NCBI RefSeq assembly: GCF_022539505.1
Contig: NC_061508.1
Span: forward strand, 348,701,484 to 348,765,483
Source of the DNA: Lolium rigidum
Taxonomy: Eukaryota; Streptophyta; Magnoliopsida; Poales; Poaceae
Length of the DNA: 64,000 nucleotides
Direction of reading: 5' to 3'
Below are positions 10,938-24,548 of this stretch, piece after piece; position 1 is the stretch's first letter, and each line of letters begins with the position of its first letter. A program made the position numbers and the translations under genes. The notes beneath the pieces are model-generated. The model was not told the origin of the DNA and made no database searches. It saw only the letters and a program-made list of their open reading frames with translations.

Positions 10938-12520
10938 TGATGCGCGTAGATGTACACGTCCGTTGGGAACCCCAAGAGGAATGTATGATGCGCACAGCAG
11001 CAAGTTTTCCCTCAGAAAGAAACCAAGGTTATCGAACCAGTAGGAGCCAAGAAGCACGTGAAGGTTGTTGGTGGAGGAATGTAGTGCGGCGCAACACCAG
11101 TAAAACCGGCGCCAACGTGGAACCTGCACAACACAATCAAAGTACTTTGCCCCAATGTAACTGTGAGGTTGTCAATCTCACCGGCTTGCTGAAAACAAAG
11201 GATTAAACGTATCGAGTGAAAGATGGTGTTTGTTTGCAAAGAACAGTAAAAGCAGTAGAATGTATTCAGATGTAAAAGAATGGACCGGGGTCCACAGTTC
11301 ACTAGTGGTGTCTCTCCAATAAGATAACTAACATGCTGGGTGAACAAATTACAGGTGAGCAATTGACAAATAAAGATTCAATACATATCAACGATGATTA
11401 CTATGTGATTTAATCGGGGCATTACGACAAAGTACATAGACCGCTATCCGAGCATGCATCTATGCCTAAATAATCCACCTTCAGAGTTATCATCCGAACC
11501 CCTTCCGGTATTAAGTTGCGAACAACGAGATAATTGCATTAAGTATGGTGCGTAATGTAATCAACACAAATATCCTTAGACAAAGCATCAATATTTTATC
11601 CCTAGTAGCAACGAGCACATCCACAACCTTAGAACTTTCTCGTCACTATCCCAGATTTAATGGAGGCATGAACCCACTATCGAGCATAATTACTCCCTCT
11701 TGGAGTTACAAGTATCAACTTGGCCAGAGCCTCTACTAGCAACGGAGAGCATGCAAGAACATAAACAACACATATATGATAGATTGATAATCAACTTAAC
11801 ATAATATTCTATATTCATCGGATCTCACCAAACACAACATGTAGCATTACAAATAGATGATCTTGATCATGTTAGGCAGCTCACAAGATCTATAACAATG
11901 AAAGCACAAGCGGAGAAGACAACCATCTAGCTATCGCTATGGACCCATAGTCCAAGGATGAACTACTCACGCATCAATCCGGAGGCGGGCATGATGATGT
12001 AGAGCCCCTCCGGTGATGATTCCCCTCTCCGGCAGGGTGCCGGAGGCGATCTCTCGAATCCCCCGAGATGGGATTCGCGACGGCGGCGTCTCCGGAAGGT
12101 TTTCCGTATCGTGGCTCTCGGTACGGGGGTTTCGCGACGGAGGCTTTAAGTAGGCGAAAGGGTAGGTCAAGTGGCGGCACGAGGGGCCACACACCAGGCC
12201 GGCGCGGCCAGGGCTTGGGCCGCGCCGCCTTGGTGTGTCCCCACCTCGTGGCCCCACTTTGTCTCCCTTTCGGTCTTCTGGAAGCTTCGTGCAAAAATAG
12301 GACCCTGGGCGTTGATTTCGTCCAATTCCGAGAATATTTCCTTACTAGGATTTCTGAAACCAAAAACAGCAGAAAACAGCAACTGGCACTTCGGCATCTT
12401 GTTAATAGGTTAGTGCCGGAAAATGTATAATAATGATGTAAAGTATGTATAAAACATTCAAGTATTGTAACAAAAGTAGCATGGAACATAAGAAATTATA
12501 GATACGTTTGAGACGTATCA
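10938..12520 (-). repeat. ATH1 3' LTR
   Basis: 1583 bp, TGATGCGCGTAG ... GAGACGTATCA in plus orientation. It shares private variants with the split LTR at 32379-40721 (GTAACTGTGAGG, CCAATAAGATAACTAACATG) that the ATH2 and ATH3 LTRs lack, confirming the pair. Frames in its GC-rich part (11967-12489) are not genes. Confidence 0.92.
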
Positions 12521-15060
12521 AGCATCCCCAAGCTTAGTTCCTACTCGTCCTCGAGTAGGTAAACGATAACACAAATAATTTACGAAGTGACATGCTACCA
12601 ACATAATCTTGATCAACATTATTGTAAAGCATATGAGATGAATGGAGTGATCTGAACAAAAGATTGCTAACAAAGATAATGACTAAACAAATGAATCATA
12701 TAGCAAAACTTTTCATGAATAGTACTTTCAAACAAGTATCAATAAGACTTGCATAAGAGATAACTGATAAGGAATAAATTCAAAGTAGAATAATTTGAAG
12801 CAACACAAAGGATGATTAAGTTTCAGCGATTGCTTTCAACTTGTAACATGTATATCTCATGGATATATATTTGTCAACATAGAGTAATATAACAGGTGCA
12901 ATAAGTAAACATGTAAGAATCAATGCACACAGTTAACACAAGTGTTTGCTTCTAAGATAGAAGGGAATGGGTAAACTGACTCAACAATAAAGTAAAAGAT
13001 TGGCCCTTCGCGAGAGGAATCATTGATTACTATTTTTGTGCTAGAGCTTTTGTTTTGAAAACATAGAAACAATTTTGTCAACGGTAGTAATAATTCATAT
13101 GTGCTATGCATAATACTTCCTACAAGTTGCATGTCTCATGCATAGAGTACTAATAGTGCTCGCACCTTGTCCTACTTAGCTCGGAAACACGGATTCTCAT
13201 CGCATAACATATGCTTCAACCAAGTGTCACAAAGGGGTACCTCTATGCCGCTTCGTACAAGTGTCTAAGGAGAAAGCACGCATTGGATTTCTCGCTTTTG
13301 ATTATTCTCAACTTAGACATCCATACCGGGACAACATAGACAACGAGATAATGTACTCCTCTTTTTAATGCTTAAGCATTCAACAACGAGTTAATATTCT
13401 CATAAGAGATTGAGGTTGTATGTCCAAACTGAAACTTCCACCATGATACATGGCTTTAGTTAGCGGCCCAATGTTCTTCTCTAACATATGCATACTCAAA
13501 CCATTTGATCATGAAAGCGCACTTACTTCGGACAAGACGAACATGCATAGCATCTCACATGATATCCAACAAAAATAAAGTTGATGGCGTCCCCAGAAAA
13601 CATGGTTAACGCTCAACAAGCAACTTATAAGAATTAAGACACATAACTACATATTCATCACCACAATAGTTTTTAAGCTATTTGTCCCATGAGCTATATA
13701 TTGTAAAGGTAGAGGAATGAAATTTAAAGGTAGCACTCAAGTAATTTACTTTGGAATGGCAGGAAATACCACATAGTAGGTAGATATGGTGGACACAAAT
13801 GGCATGGTGTTTGGCTCAAGGTGTTTGGATGCACGAGAAGCATTTCCTCTCAGTACAAAGTTTGGGCTAGCAAGGTTGTTTGAAGCAAACACAAGTATGA
13901 ACAGGTACAGACAAAACTCACACAAGAACATATTGCAAGCATTATAAGGCTCTACACTGTCTTCCTTGTTGTTCAAACACTTTACCCGAAAATATCTAGA
14001 CTTAGAGAGATCAATCATGCAAACCAAATTAAACAAGCTCTACAGTAGTTCTTCATTAATGGATTAAACTACATGATGCAAGAGCTTAAACATGATCTAT
14101 GAGAGCTCAAACAATTGCCAAATTGTCAAACCATATGCATCATTTTCCAATTCCAACCATATAGCAATTTAACGAAGCAATAAGCTTTCGCCATGAACAT
14201 TAAAGCACAATTAAGAACACAAGTGTTCCATCAGAAAAAGTGGAGCGTAATATATCCAATATAAGAGTGGTGAGATCCAACTTTATTCAAAATAAAATAA
14301 AAACAAACCGACGCTCCTAGTAAAAAAACATAAGGATGTGACGGAATAAAAATATAGTTTCACTAGAAGTGACCTGATAATATTGTCGATGAAGAAGGGG
14401 ATGCTTTGGGCATCCCCAAGCTTAGATGCTTGAGTCTTCTTAAAATATGCAGGGATGAACCACCGGGGCATCCCCAAGCTTAGACCTTTCACTCTTCTTG
14501 ATCATAGTATATCATCCTCTTCTCTTGACCCTTGAAAACTTCCTTCACACAAACTTCAAGCAAACTCATGAGAGGGTTAGTGCATAACCACAAATTCATA
14601 TATTCAGAGGTGACACAATCATTCTTAACACTTCTGGACATTGCACAAAGCTTCTGAAAGTTAATGGAACAAAGAAACTCATTCAACATAGCAAAAGCGG
14701 CAACGCGAAATAAAAGACAGAATCTGTCAAAAACAGAACAGTCCGTAAAGATGCATCTGGACTGGGCACTTAACTTGCTCAAATGGAAAAACTCAAAACT
14801 AATGAAAGTTGCGTACATATCTGAGGATCACGCTCGTAATTTTGCAGATTTTTCGATTTTTTTACAGAGACTTATGTCAGAATTCGTGACAGTACAGCAA
14901 TGTTGTTTCGCGCAGACGATCCCAAATATAACATCAACTTTAACATAGAAACTTTACTTGGCACAAAAACATGATAAGGAGAGGTTGCTACAGTAGTAAA
15001 CAACTTCCAAGACTCAACAAAACAAAAATTGTTGTAGTAAAATAAACACATGGGTTATCT
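12521..15060 (-). other. ATH1 3' non-coding region
   Basis: About 2.5 kb without a credible reading frame, homologous to 17703-19645 plus 27782-28380, to 21240-23790 and, inverted, to 45960-47826. It starts at the LTR with the polypurine-tract complement GCATCCCCAAGCTTA (12522-12536); the same 15-mer recurs at 14410-14424 and 14468-14482. Confidence 0.75.
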
Positions 15061-15112
15061 CCCAAGAAGTGCTTTTTTTTAACGCCTTTCAGCTAGGCGC
15101 AGAAAGTGCAAA

Positions 15113-15842
15113 TCAAGTAACATCAAGAGTAGAAGCATCAACATCATTATTTTTCTTGCAAACACAACTTGTTGCAGAGGGTACTTTAGGTGCTCCATTA
15201 TCTAAATTTTCTATGGTGGTGCTAGGGGTTTTAGCAATTTTAGGCCTATAATAATTCTTTTGTTTAGGCACCTTAGAGGCATACATGAATTTTTGCTCTT
15301 TACCCACATAAGCTTTCTCCTTATACTTGAGAGAAGAAAAGGTTGAACCCAAGGTTCCCATAGCTTTTTCAAGTTCATCAATCCTATTGGTTTGATTATC
15401 CTGGACAACACAAGTTCCTAGGACACGAATTCTTTCATCAATTCCTCCTAGGGATTTATCAAGTTCATCAGTTTTATCCAATAACATTTCCAATTTAGTT
15501 TCAATACTTGGAAAAAATTTCTCTATGGTTTCCAATTTTTTCATAACATCCTCAAGAGAGATTTCAATTTTAACTTCATTAACAGTGGTATTCCAACTAG
15601 ACTCTCAATGATGCAACTAGCTTCTAAAGCGGGAGTACCTAGGAAATTACCTCCCGAAAGAGTATCAAGAACATACCTATTCCAACTAGATAAACCAACA
15701 TAAAAATTCCTAAAAAGGATAGTAGTGGAGTGTTTCTTAATGCACCTATAATGAGCATTACTAATTCTGTACCAAGCATCTTTAAAACTTTCTCCACCTT
15801 ATTGCTTAAAAGAACGAACTTCAACTTCAGGATTACTCATTA
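15113..15842 (-). pseudogene. ATH1 degenerate gag
   Basis: From the ATG near 15842 the minus strand reads MSNPEVEVRSFKQ, a stop, then GGESFKDAWYRISNAHYRC and FRNFYVGLSSWNRYVLDTLS, resembling the retrotransposon gag core of Athila-type elements. A second frame (15113-15544) gives MKKLETIEKFFPSIETKLEM, a coiled-coil-like segment, ending DASTLDVT. The same ending occurs after the protease of ATH2 and ATH3, but the protease is absent here, so ATH1 is a shorter, independently deleted derivative. Confidence 0.7.
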
Positions 15843-16110
15843 TAACAGTAGTAAAGTAAACTAAGCAAATAAAGTAAAGACAAGTAACTAATTTTTTTGT
15901 GTTTTTGATATGGAGAACAAGACAGTAAATAAAGTAAAACTAGCAACTAATTTTTTGTGTGTTTTGTTTAAGTGCAGCAAACAAAGTAGTAAATAAAATA
16001 AAGCAAGATAAAAACAAAGTAAAGAGATTGGAAGTGGAGACTCCCCTTGCAGCGTGTCTTGATCTCCCCGGCAACGGCGCCAGAAAAAGAGCTTGATGCG
16101 CGTAGATGTA
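15843..16110 (-). promoter_or_regulatory. ATH1 leader, Asp-type PBS and first 17 bp of its 5' LTR
   Basis: AT-rich leader followed by the PBS complement (16065-16082; minus strand TGGCGCCGTTGCCGGGGA, fully matching the motif usually assigned to tRNA-Asp). TGATGCGCGTAGATGTA (16094-16110) is the start of the ATH1 5' LTR before ATH2 interrupts it; its last five bases are the ATH2 target duplication. Confidence 0.85.
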
Positions 16111-17702
16111 TGATGCGCGTAGATGTACACGTCCGTTGGGAACCCCAAGAGGAAGGTATGATGCGCACAGTGGCAAGTTTTCCCTCAGTATGAAACCAAG
16201 GTTTAATCGAACCAGTAGGAGCCAAGAAGCACGTTGAAGGTTGATGGTCGCGAAATGTGATGCGGCGCAACACCGGAGATTCCGACGCCAACGCGGAACC
16301 TGCACAACACAACCCAAGTACTTTGCCCCAACGAAACAAGTGAGGTTGTCAATCTCACCGGCTTGTCGTAACAAAGGATTAAACGTATCGAGTGGAAGAT
16401 GTTTGCAAAGAAAACAAGTAAACACAATTGCGGTAGATTGAATGCTATGTAAAGAATAGGACCGGGGTCCACAGTTCACTAGAGGTGTCTCTCCCATAAG
16501 ATAAAGCATGTTGGGTGAACAAATTACGGTCGGGCAATTGACAAATAGAGAAAGGCATAACAATGCATATACATGATATGATAAATATAGTGAGATTTAA
16601 TCGGGGCATTACGACAAAGTACATAGACCGCCATCCAACTGCATCTATGCCTAAAAAGTCCACCTTCGGGTTATCGTCCGAACCCCCTCCAGTATTAAGT
16701 TGCAAAGCAACGGACAATTGCATTAAGTATGGTGCGTAATGTAATCAACAACTACATCCTTAGACATAGCATCAATGTTTTATCCCTAGTGGCAACAGAC
16801 ACATCACAACCTTAGAACCTATCGTCACGATCCAAGATTCAATGAAGGCATGAACCCACTATCGAGCATAAATACTCCCTCTTGGAGTTAAGAGCAAAAA
16901 CTTGGCCGAGCCTCTACTAATAACGGAGAGCATGCAAGATCATAAACAACACATAAACAATAGATTGATAATCACCATAATCATAGTACTCTCTATCCAT
17001 CGGATCCCGACAAACACAACATATAGTATTACGGATAGATGATCTTGATCATGTTAGGCAGCTCACAAGATCCAACAATGAAGCACAACAAGGAGAAGAC
17101 GACCATCTAGCTACTGCTATGGACCCATGGTCCAGGGGTGAACTACTCACTCATCACTCCGGAGGCGACCATGGCGGTGTAGAGTCCTCCGGGAGATGAA
17201 TCCCCTCTCCGGCGAGGTGCCGGAGGCGATCTCCGAATCCCCCGAGATGGGATTCGCGGCGGCGGCGTCTCTGTAAGGTTTTCCGTATCGTGGCTCTCGG
17301 TACTGGGGGTTTCGCGACGGAAGCTTTAAGTAGGCGGAGGGTCAACGCGGGGGGCCACACGAGGGGCCCAGAGGCTAGGTCGGCGCGGCCAGGGCTTGGG
17401 CCGCGCCGGCCACCCCTCTGGCCGCCTCGTGGCCCCACTTCGTTAGCTCTTCGGTCTTCTGGAAGCTTCGTGCAAAAATAGGACCCTGGGCGAAAGTTTC
17501 GTCCAATTCCGAGAATATTTCTTTACTAGGATTTCTGAAACCAAAAACAGCAGAAAACGACAAGTCGGCTCTTCGGCATCTTGTTAATAGGTTAGTTCCG
17601 GAAAATGCATAAATATGGCATATAATGTGCATAAAACATGTAGGTATCATCAATAAAGTAGCATGGAACATAAGAAATTATCGATACGTTGGAGACGTAT
17701 CG
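16111..17702 (-). repeat. ATH2 3' LTR
   Basis: About 1592 bp, TGATGCGCGTAGATGTACAC to GACGTATC; the final CA is altered (GTATCGGCATCC where other copies have GTATCAAGCATCC). Pairs with 30781-32373: both read CCGACGCCAACGCGG and carry the TGATGCGCG start, unlike ATH3. Confidence 0.9.
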
Positions 17703-19650
17703 GCATCCCCAAGCTTAGTTACGCTCGTCCCGAGCGAGTAAAACGATAACAAAGATAATTTCGAAGTGACATGCCATCATAATCTTGATCATACTATTTG
17801 TAAACATATGTAATGAATGCAGCGATCAAAACAAAGGTAATGACATGAGTAAACAAGTGAATCATATAGCAAAGACTTTTCATGAATAGTACTTCAAGAC
17901 AAGCATCAATAAGTCTTGCATAAGAGTTAACTCATAAAGCAATAAATCAAAGTAAAGGTGTTGAAGCAACACATAGGAAGATTAAGTTTCAGCGGTTGCT
18001 TTCAACTTATAACATGTATATCTCATGGATATTGTCAACATAAAGTAATATAACAAGTGCAATATGCAAGTATGTAGGAATCAATGCACGATTCACACAA
18101 GTGTTTGCTTCTTAAGGTGGAAGGAGATAGGTAAGCCGACTCAACAATAAAAGTAAAAGAAAGGTCCTTCAAAGAGGAAAGCATCGATTGATGTATTTGT
18201 GCTAGAGCTTTTATTTTGAAAACATGAAACAATTTTGTCAACGGTAGTAATAAAGCATATGAGTTATGTAAATTATATCTTACAAGTTGCAAGCCTCATG
18301 CATAGTATACTAATAGTGCCCGCACCTCGTCCTACTTAGCTTGGACTACGGATCTTCGCATGCCATGTTTCAACCAAGTGTCGCAAGGGGTACCTCCATG
18401 CCGCCTGTACAAAGGTCTAAGGAGAAAGCTCGCATTTCGGATTTCTCGCTTTTGATTATTCTCAACTTAGACATCCATACCGGGACAACATGGACAACGA
18501 GATAATGGACTCCTCGTAAATGCACAAGCATGTAGCAATGATTATTATTCTCATATGAGATTGAGGATATATGTCCAAAGCTGAAACTTCAACCATGGTT
18601 CATGGCTTTAGTTAGCGGCCCAATGTTCTTCTCTAACAATTTTGCATGCTCCAACCACTAAAATGATAGACCTTCGAGACAAGACGGACATGCATAGCAA
18701 CTCACATGATATTCAACAATAGTTGATGGCGTTCCCCGAAACATGGTTATCGCACAACAAGCAACTTAATAAAAGATAAAGTGCATAAGTACATATTCAA
18801 TACTACGATAGTTTTTAAGGCTATTTTGTCCCATGAGCTATATATTGCAAAGGTGAATGATGGAATTTTAAAGGTAGCACTCAAGCAATTTACTTTGGAA
18901 TGGCGGAGAAATACCATGTAGTGGGTAGGTATGGTGGACACAAATGGCATAGTAGTTGGCTCAAGGATTTTGGATGCATGAGAAGTATTCCCTCTCGATA
19001 CAAGGTTTAGGCTAGCAAGGTTATTTGAAGCAAACTCAAGGATGAACAAGTGCAGCAAGACTCACATAAAAGACATATTGTAAACATTATAAGACTCTAC
19101 ACCGTCTTCCTTGTTGTTCAAAACTCAATACTAGATATTATCTAGACCTTAGAGAGACCAAATATGCAAATCAAATTTTAGCAAGCTCTATGTATTTCTT
19201 CATTAATGGGTGCAAAGCATATGATGCAAGAGCTTAAACATGAGCACAACAATTGCCAAGTATCACATTATCCAAGACATTTTAGAATTACTACATGTAG
19301 CATTTTCCAATTCCAACCATATAACAATTTAACGAAGAAGAAACTTCGCCTTGAACATTATGAGTAAAGCCTAAGGACACATGTGTCCATATGCAACAGC
19401 GGAGCGTGTCTCTCTCCCACAAAGTGAATGCTAGGATCCATTTTATTCAAACAAAACAAAAACAAAACAAACCGACGCTCCAAGTAAAGAACACAAGATG
19501 TGATCTGAATAAAAATATAGTTTCAGGGGAGGAACCTGATGATGTTGTCGATGAAGAAGGGGATGCCTTGGGCATCCCCAAGCTTAGACGCTTGAGTCTT
19601 CTTAAAATATGCAGGGGTGAACCACGGGGGCATCCCCAAGCTTAGAGCTT
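17703..19650 (-). other. ATH2 3' non-coding region, left part
   Basis: Non-coding, homologous to 21240-23195. PPT complement at 17703-17717; internal copies of the same 15-mer at 19572-19586 and 19630-19644. It contains the palindrome GGGGATGCC TTG GGCATCCCC (about 19560-19580). ATH3 is inserted at 19650/19651; the region continues at 27782. Confidence 0.75.
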
Positions 19651-21239
19651 TGATGGCGTGTAACTCACACGTTCGTTGGGAACCCCAAGAGGAAGGTATG
19701 ATGCGCACAGTAGCAAGTTTTCCCTCAGAAAGAAACCAAGGTTTAATCGAACCAGTAGGAGCCAAGAAGCACGTTGAAGGTTGATGGTCGCGAAATGTGA
19801 TGCGGCGCAACACCGGGGATTCCGGCGCCAACGCGGAACCCGCACAACACAACCCAAGTACTTTGTCCCAACGAAACGGTGAGGTTGTCAATCTCACCGG
19901 CTTGTCTGTAACAAAGGATTAAACGTATCGAGTGGAAGATGTTTGCAAAGAAAACAGTAAAACAAGTAGATTGTATGCTATGTAAAGAATAGGACCGGGG
20001 TCCACGAGTTCACTAGAGGTGTCTCTCCCATAAGATAAAGCATGTTGGGTGAACAAATTACGGTCGGGCAATTGACAAATAGAGAAAGGCATAACAATGC
20101 ATATACATGATATGATAAATATAGTGAGATTTAATCGGGGCATTACGACAAAGTACATAGACCGCCATCCAACTGCATCTATGCCTAAAAAGTCCACCTT
20201 CGAGGTTATCATCCGAACCCCCTCCGGTATTAAGTTGCAAAGCAACGGACAATTGCATTAAGTATGGTGCGTAATGTAATCAACAACTACATCCTTAGAC
20301 ATAGCATCAATGTTTTATCCCTAGTGGCAACGAGCACAACACAACCTTAGAACTTTACATCGCATTGTCCCGGTGTAAATGCGAGGCATGAACCCACTAT
20401 CGAGCATAAATACTCCCTCTTGGAGTTAAGAGCAAAAACTTGGCCGAGCCTCTACTAATAACGGAGAGCATGCAAGATCATAAACAACACATGAACAATA
20501 GATTGATAATCACCATAATCATAGTACTCTCTATCCATCGGATCCCGACAAACACAACATATAGAATTACATATAGATGATCTTGATCATGTTAGGCAGC
20601 TCACAAGATCCAACAATGAAGCACAACAAGGAGAAGACGACCATCTAGCTACTGCTATGGACCCATGGTCCAGGGGTGAACTACTCACTCATCACTCCGG
20701 AGGCGACCGTGGCGGTGTAGAGTCCTCCGGGAGATGAATCCCCTCTCCGGCAGGGTGCCGGAGGTGATCTCAGAATCCCCGAGATGGGATTCGCGGCGGC
20801 GGCGTCTGCGGAAGGTTTTCCGTATCGTGGCTCTCGGTGCTGGGGGTTTCGCGACGGAAGCTTTAAGTAGGCGGAGGGTCAACGCGAGGGGCCACACGAG
20901 GGGCCCGGGGGTAGGTCGGCGCGGCCGGGGCTTGGGCCGCGCCGGCCACCCTCCTGGCCTCCTCGTGGCCCCACTTCGTTAGGTCTTCGGTCTTCCGGAA
21001 GCTTCGTGCAAAAATAGGACCCCGGGCGAAAGTTTCGTCCAATTCCGAGAATATTTCTTTACTAGGATTTCGAAACCAAAAACAGCGAGAAAACAGACAA
21101 GCTGGCTCTTCGGCATCTTGTTAATAGGTTAGTTCCGGAAAATGCATAAATATGACATATAATGTGCATAAAACATGTAGGTATCATCAATAAAGTAGCA
21201 TGGAACATAAGAAATTATCGATACGTTGGAGACGTATCA
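19651..21239 (-). repeat. ATH3 3' LTR
   Basis: 1589 bp, TGATGGCGTG...GACGTATCA; differs from 26193-27781 at few positions, most of them CAG/CTG sites. Polypurine-tract complement GCATCCCCAAGCTTA follows directly at 21241-21255. Confidence 0.93.
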
Positions 21240-23800
21240 AGCATCCCCAAGCTTAGTTACTGCTCGTCCCGAGCGAGTAAAACGATAACAAAGATAATTT
21301 ACGAAGTGACATGCCATCATAATCTTGATCATACTATTTGTAAACATATGTAATGAATGCAGCGATCAAAGCAAAGGTAATGACATGAGTAAACAAGTGA
21401 ATCATATGACAAAGACTTTTCATGAATAGTACTTCAAGACAAGCATCAATAAGTCTTGCATAAGAGTTAACTCATAAAGCAATAAATCAAAGTAAAGGTG
21501 TTGAAGCAACACATAGGAAGATTAAGTTTCAGCGGTTGCTTTCAACTTGTAACATGTATATCTCATGGATATTGTCAACATAAAGTAATATAACAAGTGC
21601 AATATGCAAGTATGTAGGAATCAATGCACAGTTCATACAAGTGTTTGCTTCTTAGGTGGAAGGAGATAGGTAAAGCCGACTCAACAATAAAAGTAAAAGA
21701 ATGGTCCTTCAAGAGGAAAGCATCGATTGCTTGTATTTGTGCTAGAGCTTTTATTTTGAAAACATGAAACAATTTTGTCAACGGTAGTAATAAAGCATAT
21801 GAGTTATGAAAATTATATCTTACAAGTTGCAAGCCTCATGCATAGTATACTAATAGTGCCCGCACCTCGTCCTACTTAGCTTGGACTACCGGATCTTCGC
21901 ATGCCATGTTTCAACCAAGTGTCACAAGGGGTACCTCCATGCCGCCTGTACAAAGGTCTAAGGAGAATGCTCGCATTTCGGATTTCTCGCTTTTGATTAT
22001 TCTCAACTTAGACATCCATACCGGGACAACATGGACAACAGATAATGGACTCCTCTTAAATGCATAAGCATGTAGCAATGATTATTATTCTCATATGAGA
22101 TTGAGGATATATGTCCAAAACTGAAACTTCAACCATGATTCATGGCTTTAGTTAGCGGCCCAATGTTCTTCTCTAACAATTTTTTTTTTTGCATGCTCCA
22201 ATCACTAAATGATAGACCTTCAGACAAGACGGACATGCATAGCAACTCACATGATATTCAACAATAGTTGATGGCGTTCCCCAGAAGCATGGTTATCGCA
22301 CAACAAGCAACTTAATAAAATATAAAGTGCATAAGTACATATTCAATACTACGATAGTTTTTAAGGCTATTTTGTCCCATGAGCTATATATTGCATAGGT
22401 GGATGATGGAATTTTAAAGGTAGCACTCAAGCAATTTACTTTGGAATGGCGGAGAAATACCATGTAGTAGGTAGGTATGGTGGACACAAATGGCATGAAT
22501 ATTGGCTCAAGTATTTGGATGCATGAGAAGTATTCCCTCTCGATACAAGGTTTAGGCTAGCAAGGTTATTTGAAGCAAACTCAAGGATGAACAAGTGCAG
22601 CAAAACTCACATAAAAGACACATTGTAAACATTATAAGACTCCACACTTGTCTTCCTTGTTGTTCAAAACTCAATACTAGATATTATCTAGACCTTAGAG
22701 AAACCAAATATGCAAATCAAATTTTAGCAAGCTCTATGTATTTCTTCATTAATGGGTGCAAAGCATATGATGCAAGAGCTTAAACATGAGCACAACAATT
22801 ACCAAGTATCACATTATCCAAGACAGTTTAGAATTACTACATGTAGCATTTTCCAATTCCAACCATATAACAATTTAACGAAGAAGAAACTTCGCCATGA
22901 ACATTATGAGTAAAGCCTAAGGACACATGTGTCCATATGCAACAGCGGAGCGTGTCTCTCTCCCACAAAGTGAATGCTAGGATCCATCTTATTCAAACAA
23001 AAACAAAAACAAAAACAAACCGACGCTCCAAGTAAAGAACACAAGATGTGATTGAATAAAAATATAGTTTCGGGGGAGGAACCCGATGATGTTGTCGATG
23101 AAGAAGGGGATGCCTTGGGCATCCCCAAGCTTAGACGCTTGAGTCTTCTTAAAATATGCAGGGGTGAACCACGGGGCATCCCCAAGCTTAGAGCTTTCAC
23201 TCCTCTTGATCATAATATATCATTCTCCTCTCTTGACCCTTGAAAACTTCCTTCACACCAAACTTCAAGCAAACTCATTAGAGGGTTAGTGCACAATTAA
23301 TAATTCACACATTCAGAGGTGACACAATCATTATTTTCACTTCTGGACATTGCATAATGCTACTGGACATTAGTGGATCAAAGAAATAAATCCAACATAG
23401 CAAAAGAGGCAATGCGAAATAAAAGGCAGAATCTGTCAAAAACAGAACAGTCCGTAAAGACGAATTTAGTAATGGCACCAGACTTGCTCAAATGGAAAAA
23501 CTCAAAACTAATGAAAGTTGCGTACATATCTGAGGATCACGCTCGTAAATTGGCAGATTTTTTCGAATTTTCTACAGGGAACTGTGCCCAGATTCGTGAC
23601 AGACAGCAATGCTGTTTCTGCGCAGTAATCCCAAATATAACATCAACTTTGGCATAGAAACTTTACTTGGCACAAAAACATGATAAGGAGAGGTTGCTAC
23701 AGTAGTAAACAACTTCCAAGACTCAACAAAACAAAAAAATTGCTGTAGGTAAAAACATGGGTTGTCTCCCATAAGCGCTTTTCTTTAACGCCTTTCAGCT
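21240..23800 (-). other. ATH3 3' non-coding region
   Basis: About 2.5 kb without a credible gene. Contains three copies of GCATCCCCAAGCTTA (21241-21255, 23119-23133, 23176-23190), the second within the palindrome GGGGATGCC TTG GGCATCCCC. The stretch around 23370-23660 is strongly conserved with 14660-14950, 27960-28250 and (inverted) 46100-46400 but is not consistently open. Confidence 0.75.
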
Positions 23801-23829
23801 AGGCGCAGAAAGTGCAAATCAAGTAACAT

Positions 23830-24548
23830 CGAGAGTAGAAGAATCAACATCATAGCTTGTTCTAATAATAGAATCAAAAGGCAACTTCATTCTCTTTCTA
23901 GGGAAGTGTTCCATACCTTTCTTGAGAGGAAATTGATATTTAATATTACCTTCCCTCATATCAATAACAGCACCAACGAGTTCGAAGAAAAGGTCTTCCC
24001 AACACAATTGGACAAGATGCATTGCATTCGATATCCAAGACAACAAAATCAACGGGGACAAGGTTATTGTTAACCGTAATGTGCACATTATCAATCCTCC
24101 CCAAAGGTTTCTTTTTAACATTATCGGCAAGATTAACATCCAAATAATAATTCTTCAATGGTGGCAAGTTAAGCATATCATAAATCTTTTTAGGCATAGC
24201 AGAAATACTTGCACCAAGATCACATAAAGCATTACATTCAAAGTCATTGAATTTCATTTTAATGATGGGCTCCCAACCATCTTCTAACTTTCTAGGAATA
24301 GAAGTTTCAAGTTTTAGTTTCTCTTCTCTAGCTTTTATGAGAGCATTTGTAATATGTTTTGTAAAGGCTAAATTTATAGCACTAGCATTAGGACTTTTAG
24401 CAAGTTTTTGTAAGAACTTTATAACTTCAGAGATGTGGCAATCATCAAAATCTAAATCATTATGAGCTACAGCAATGGGATCATTGTTCCCAAGGTTGGA
24501 AAAAATTTCAGCGAGCTTTATCACAAGCAGTTTCAGCAATTTTAGCAA
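23830..24548 (-). pseudogene. ATH3 retropepsin-like protease and C-terminal tail
   Basis: The frame reads FNDFECNALCDLGASISAMP followed by KKIYDMLNLPPLKNYYLDVN, a plant gypsy/Athila aspartic protease with catalytic D-L-G-A-S, and FVVLDIECNASCPIVLGRPF, the flap and second-half LGRPFL motif. A frameshift near 23970 moves the end (REGNIKYQFPLKKGMEHFPR, then SSTLDVT) into 23819-24139. No RT follows. The corresponding ATH2 frame is fused to gag in one uninterrupted reading frame. Confidence 0.85.

Noticed and set aside
16094..16120. Apparent tandem duplication of the LTR start (TGATGCGCGTAGATGTA repeated)
   Set aside because: Explained by ATH2 inserting 17 bp into the ATH1 LTR; ATGTA recurs on the far side at 32374-32378 as a target duplication.
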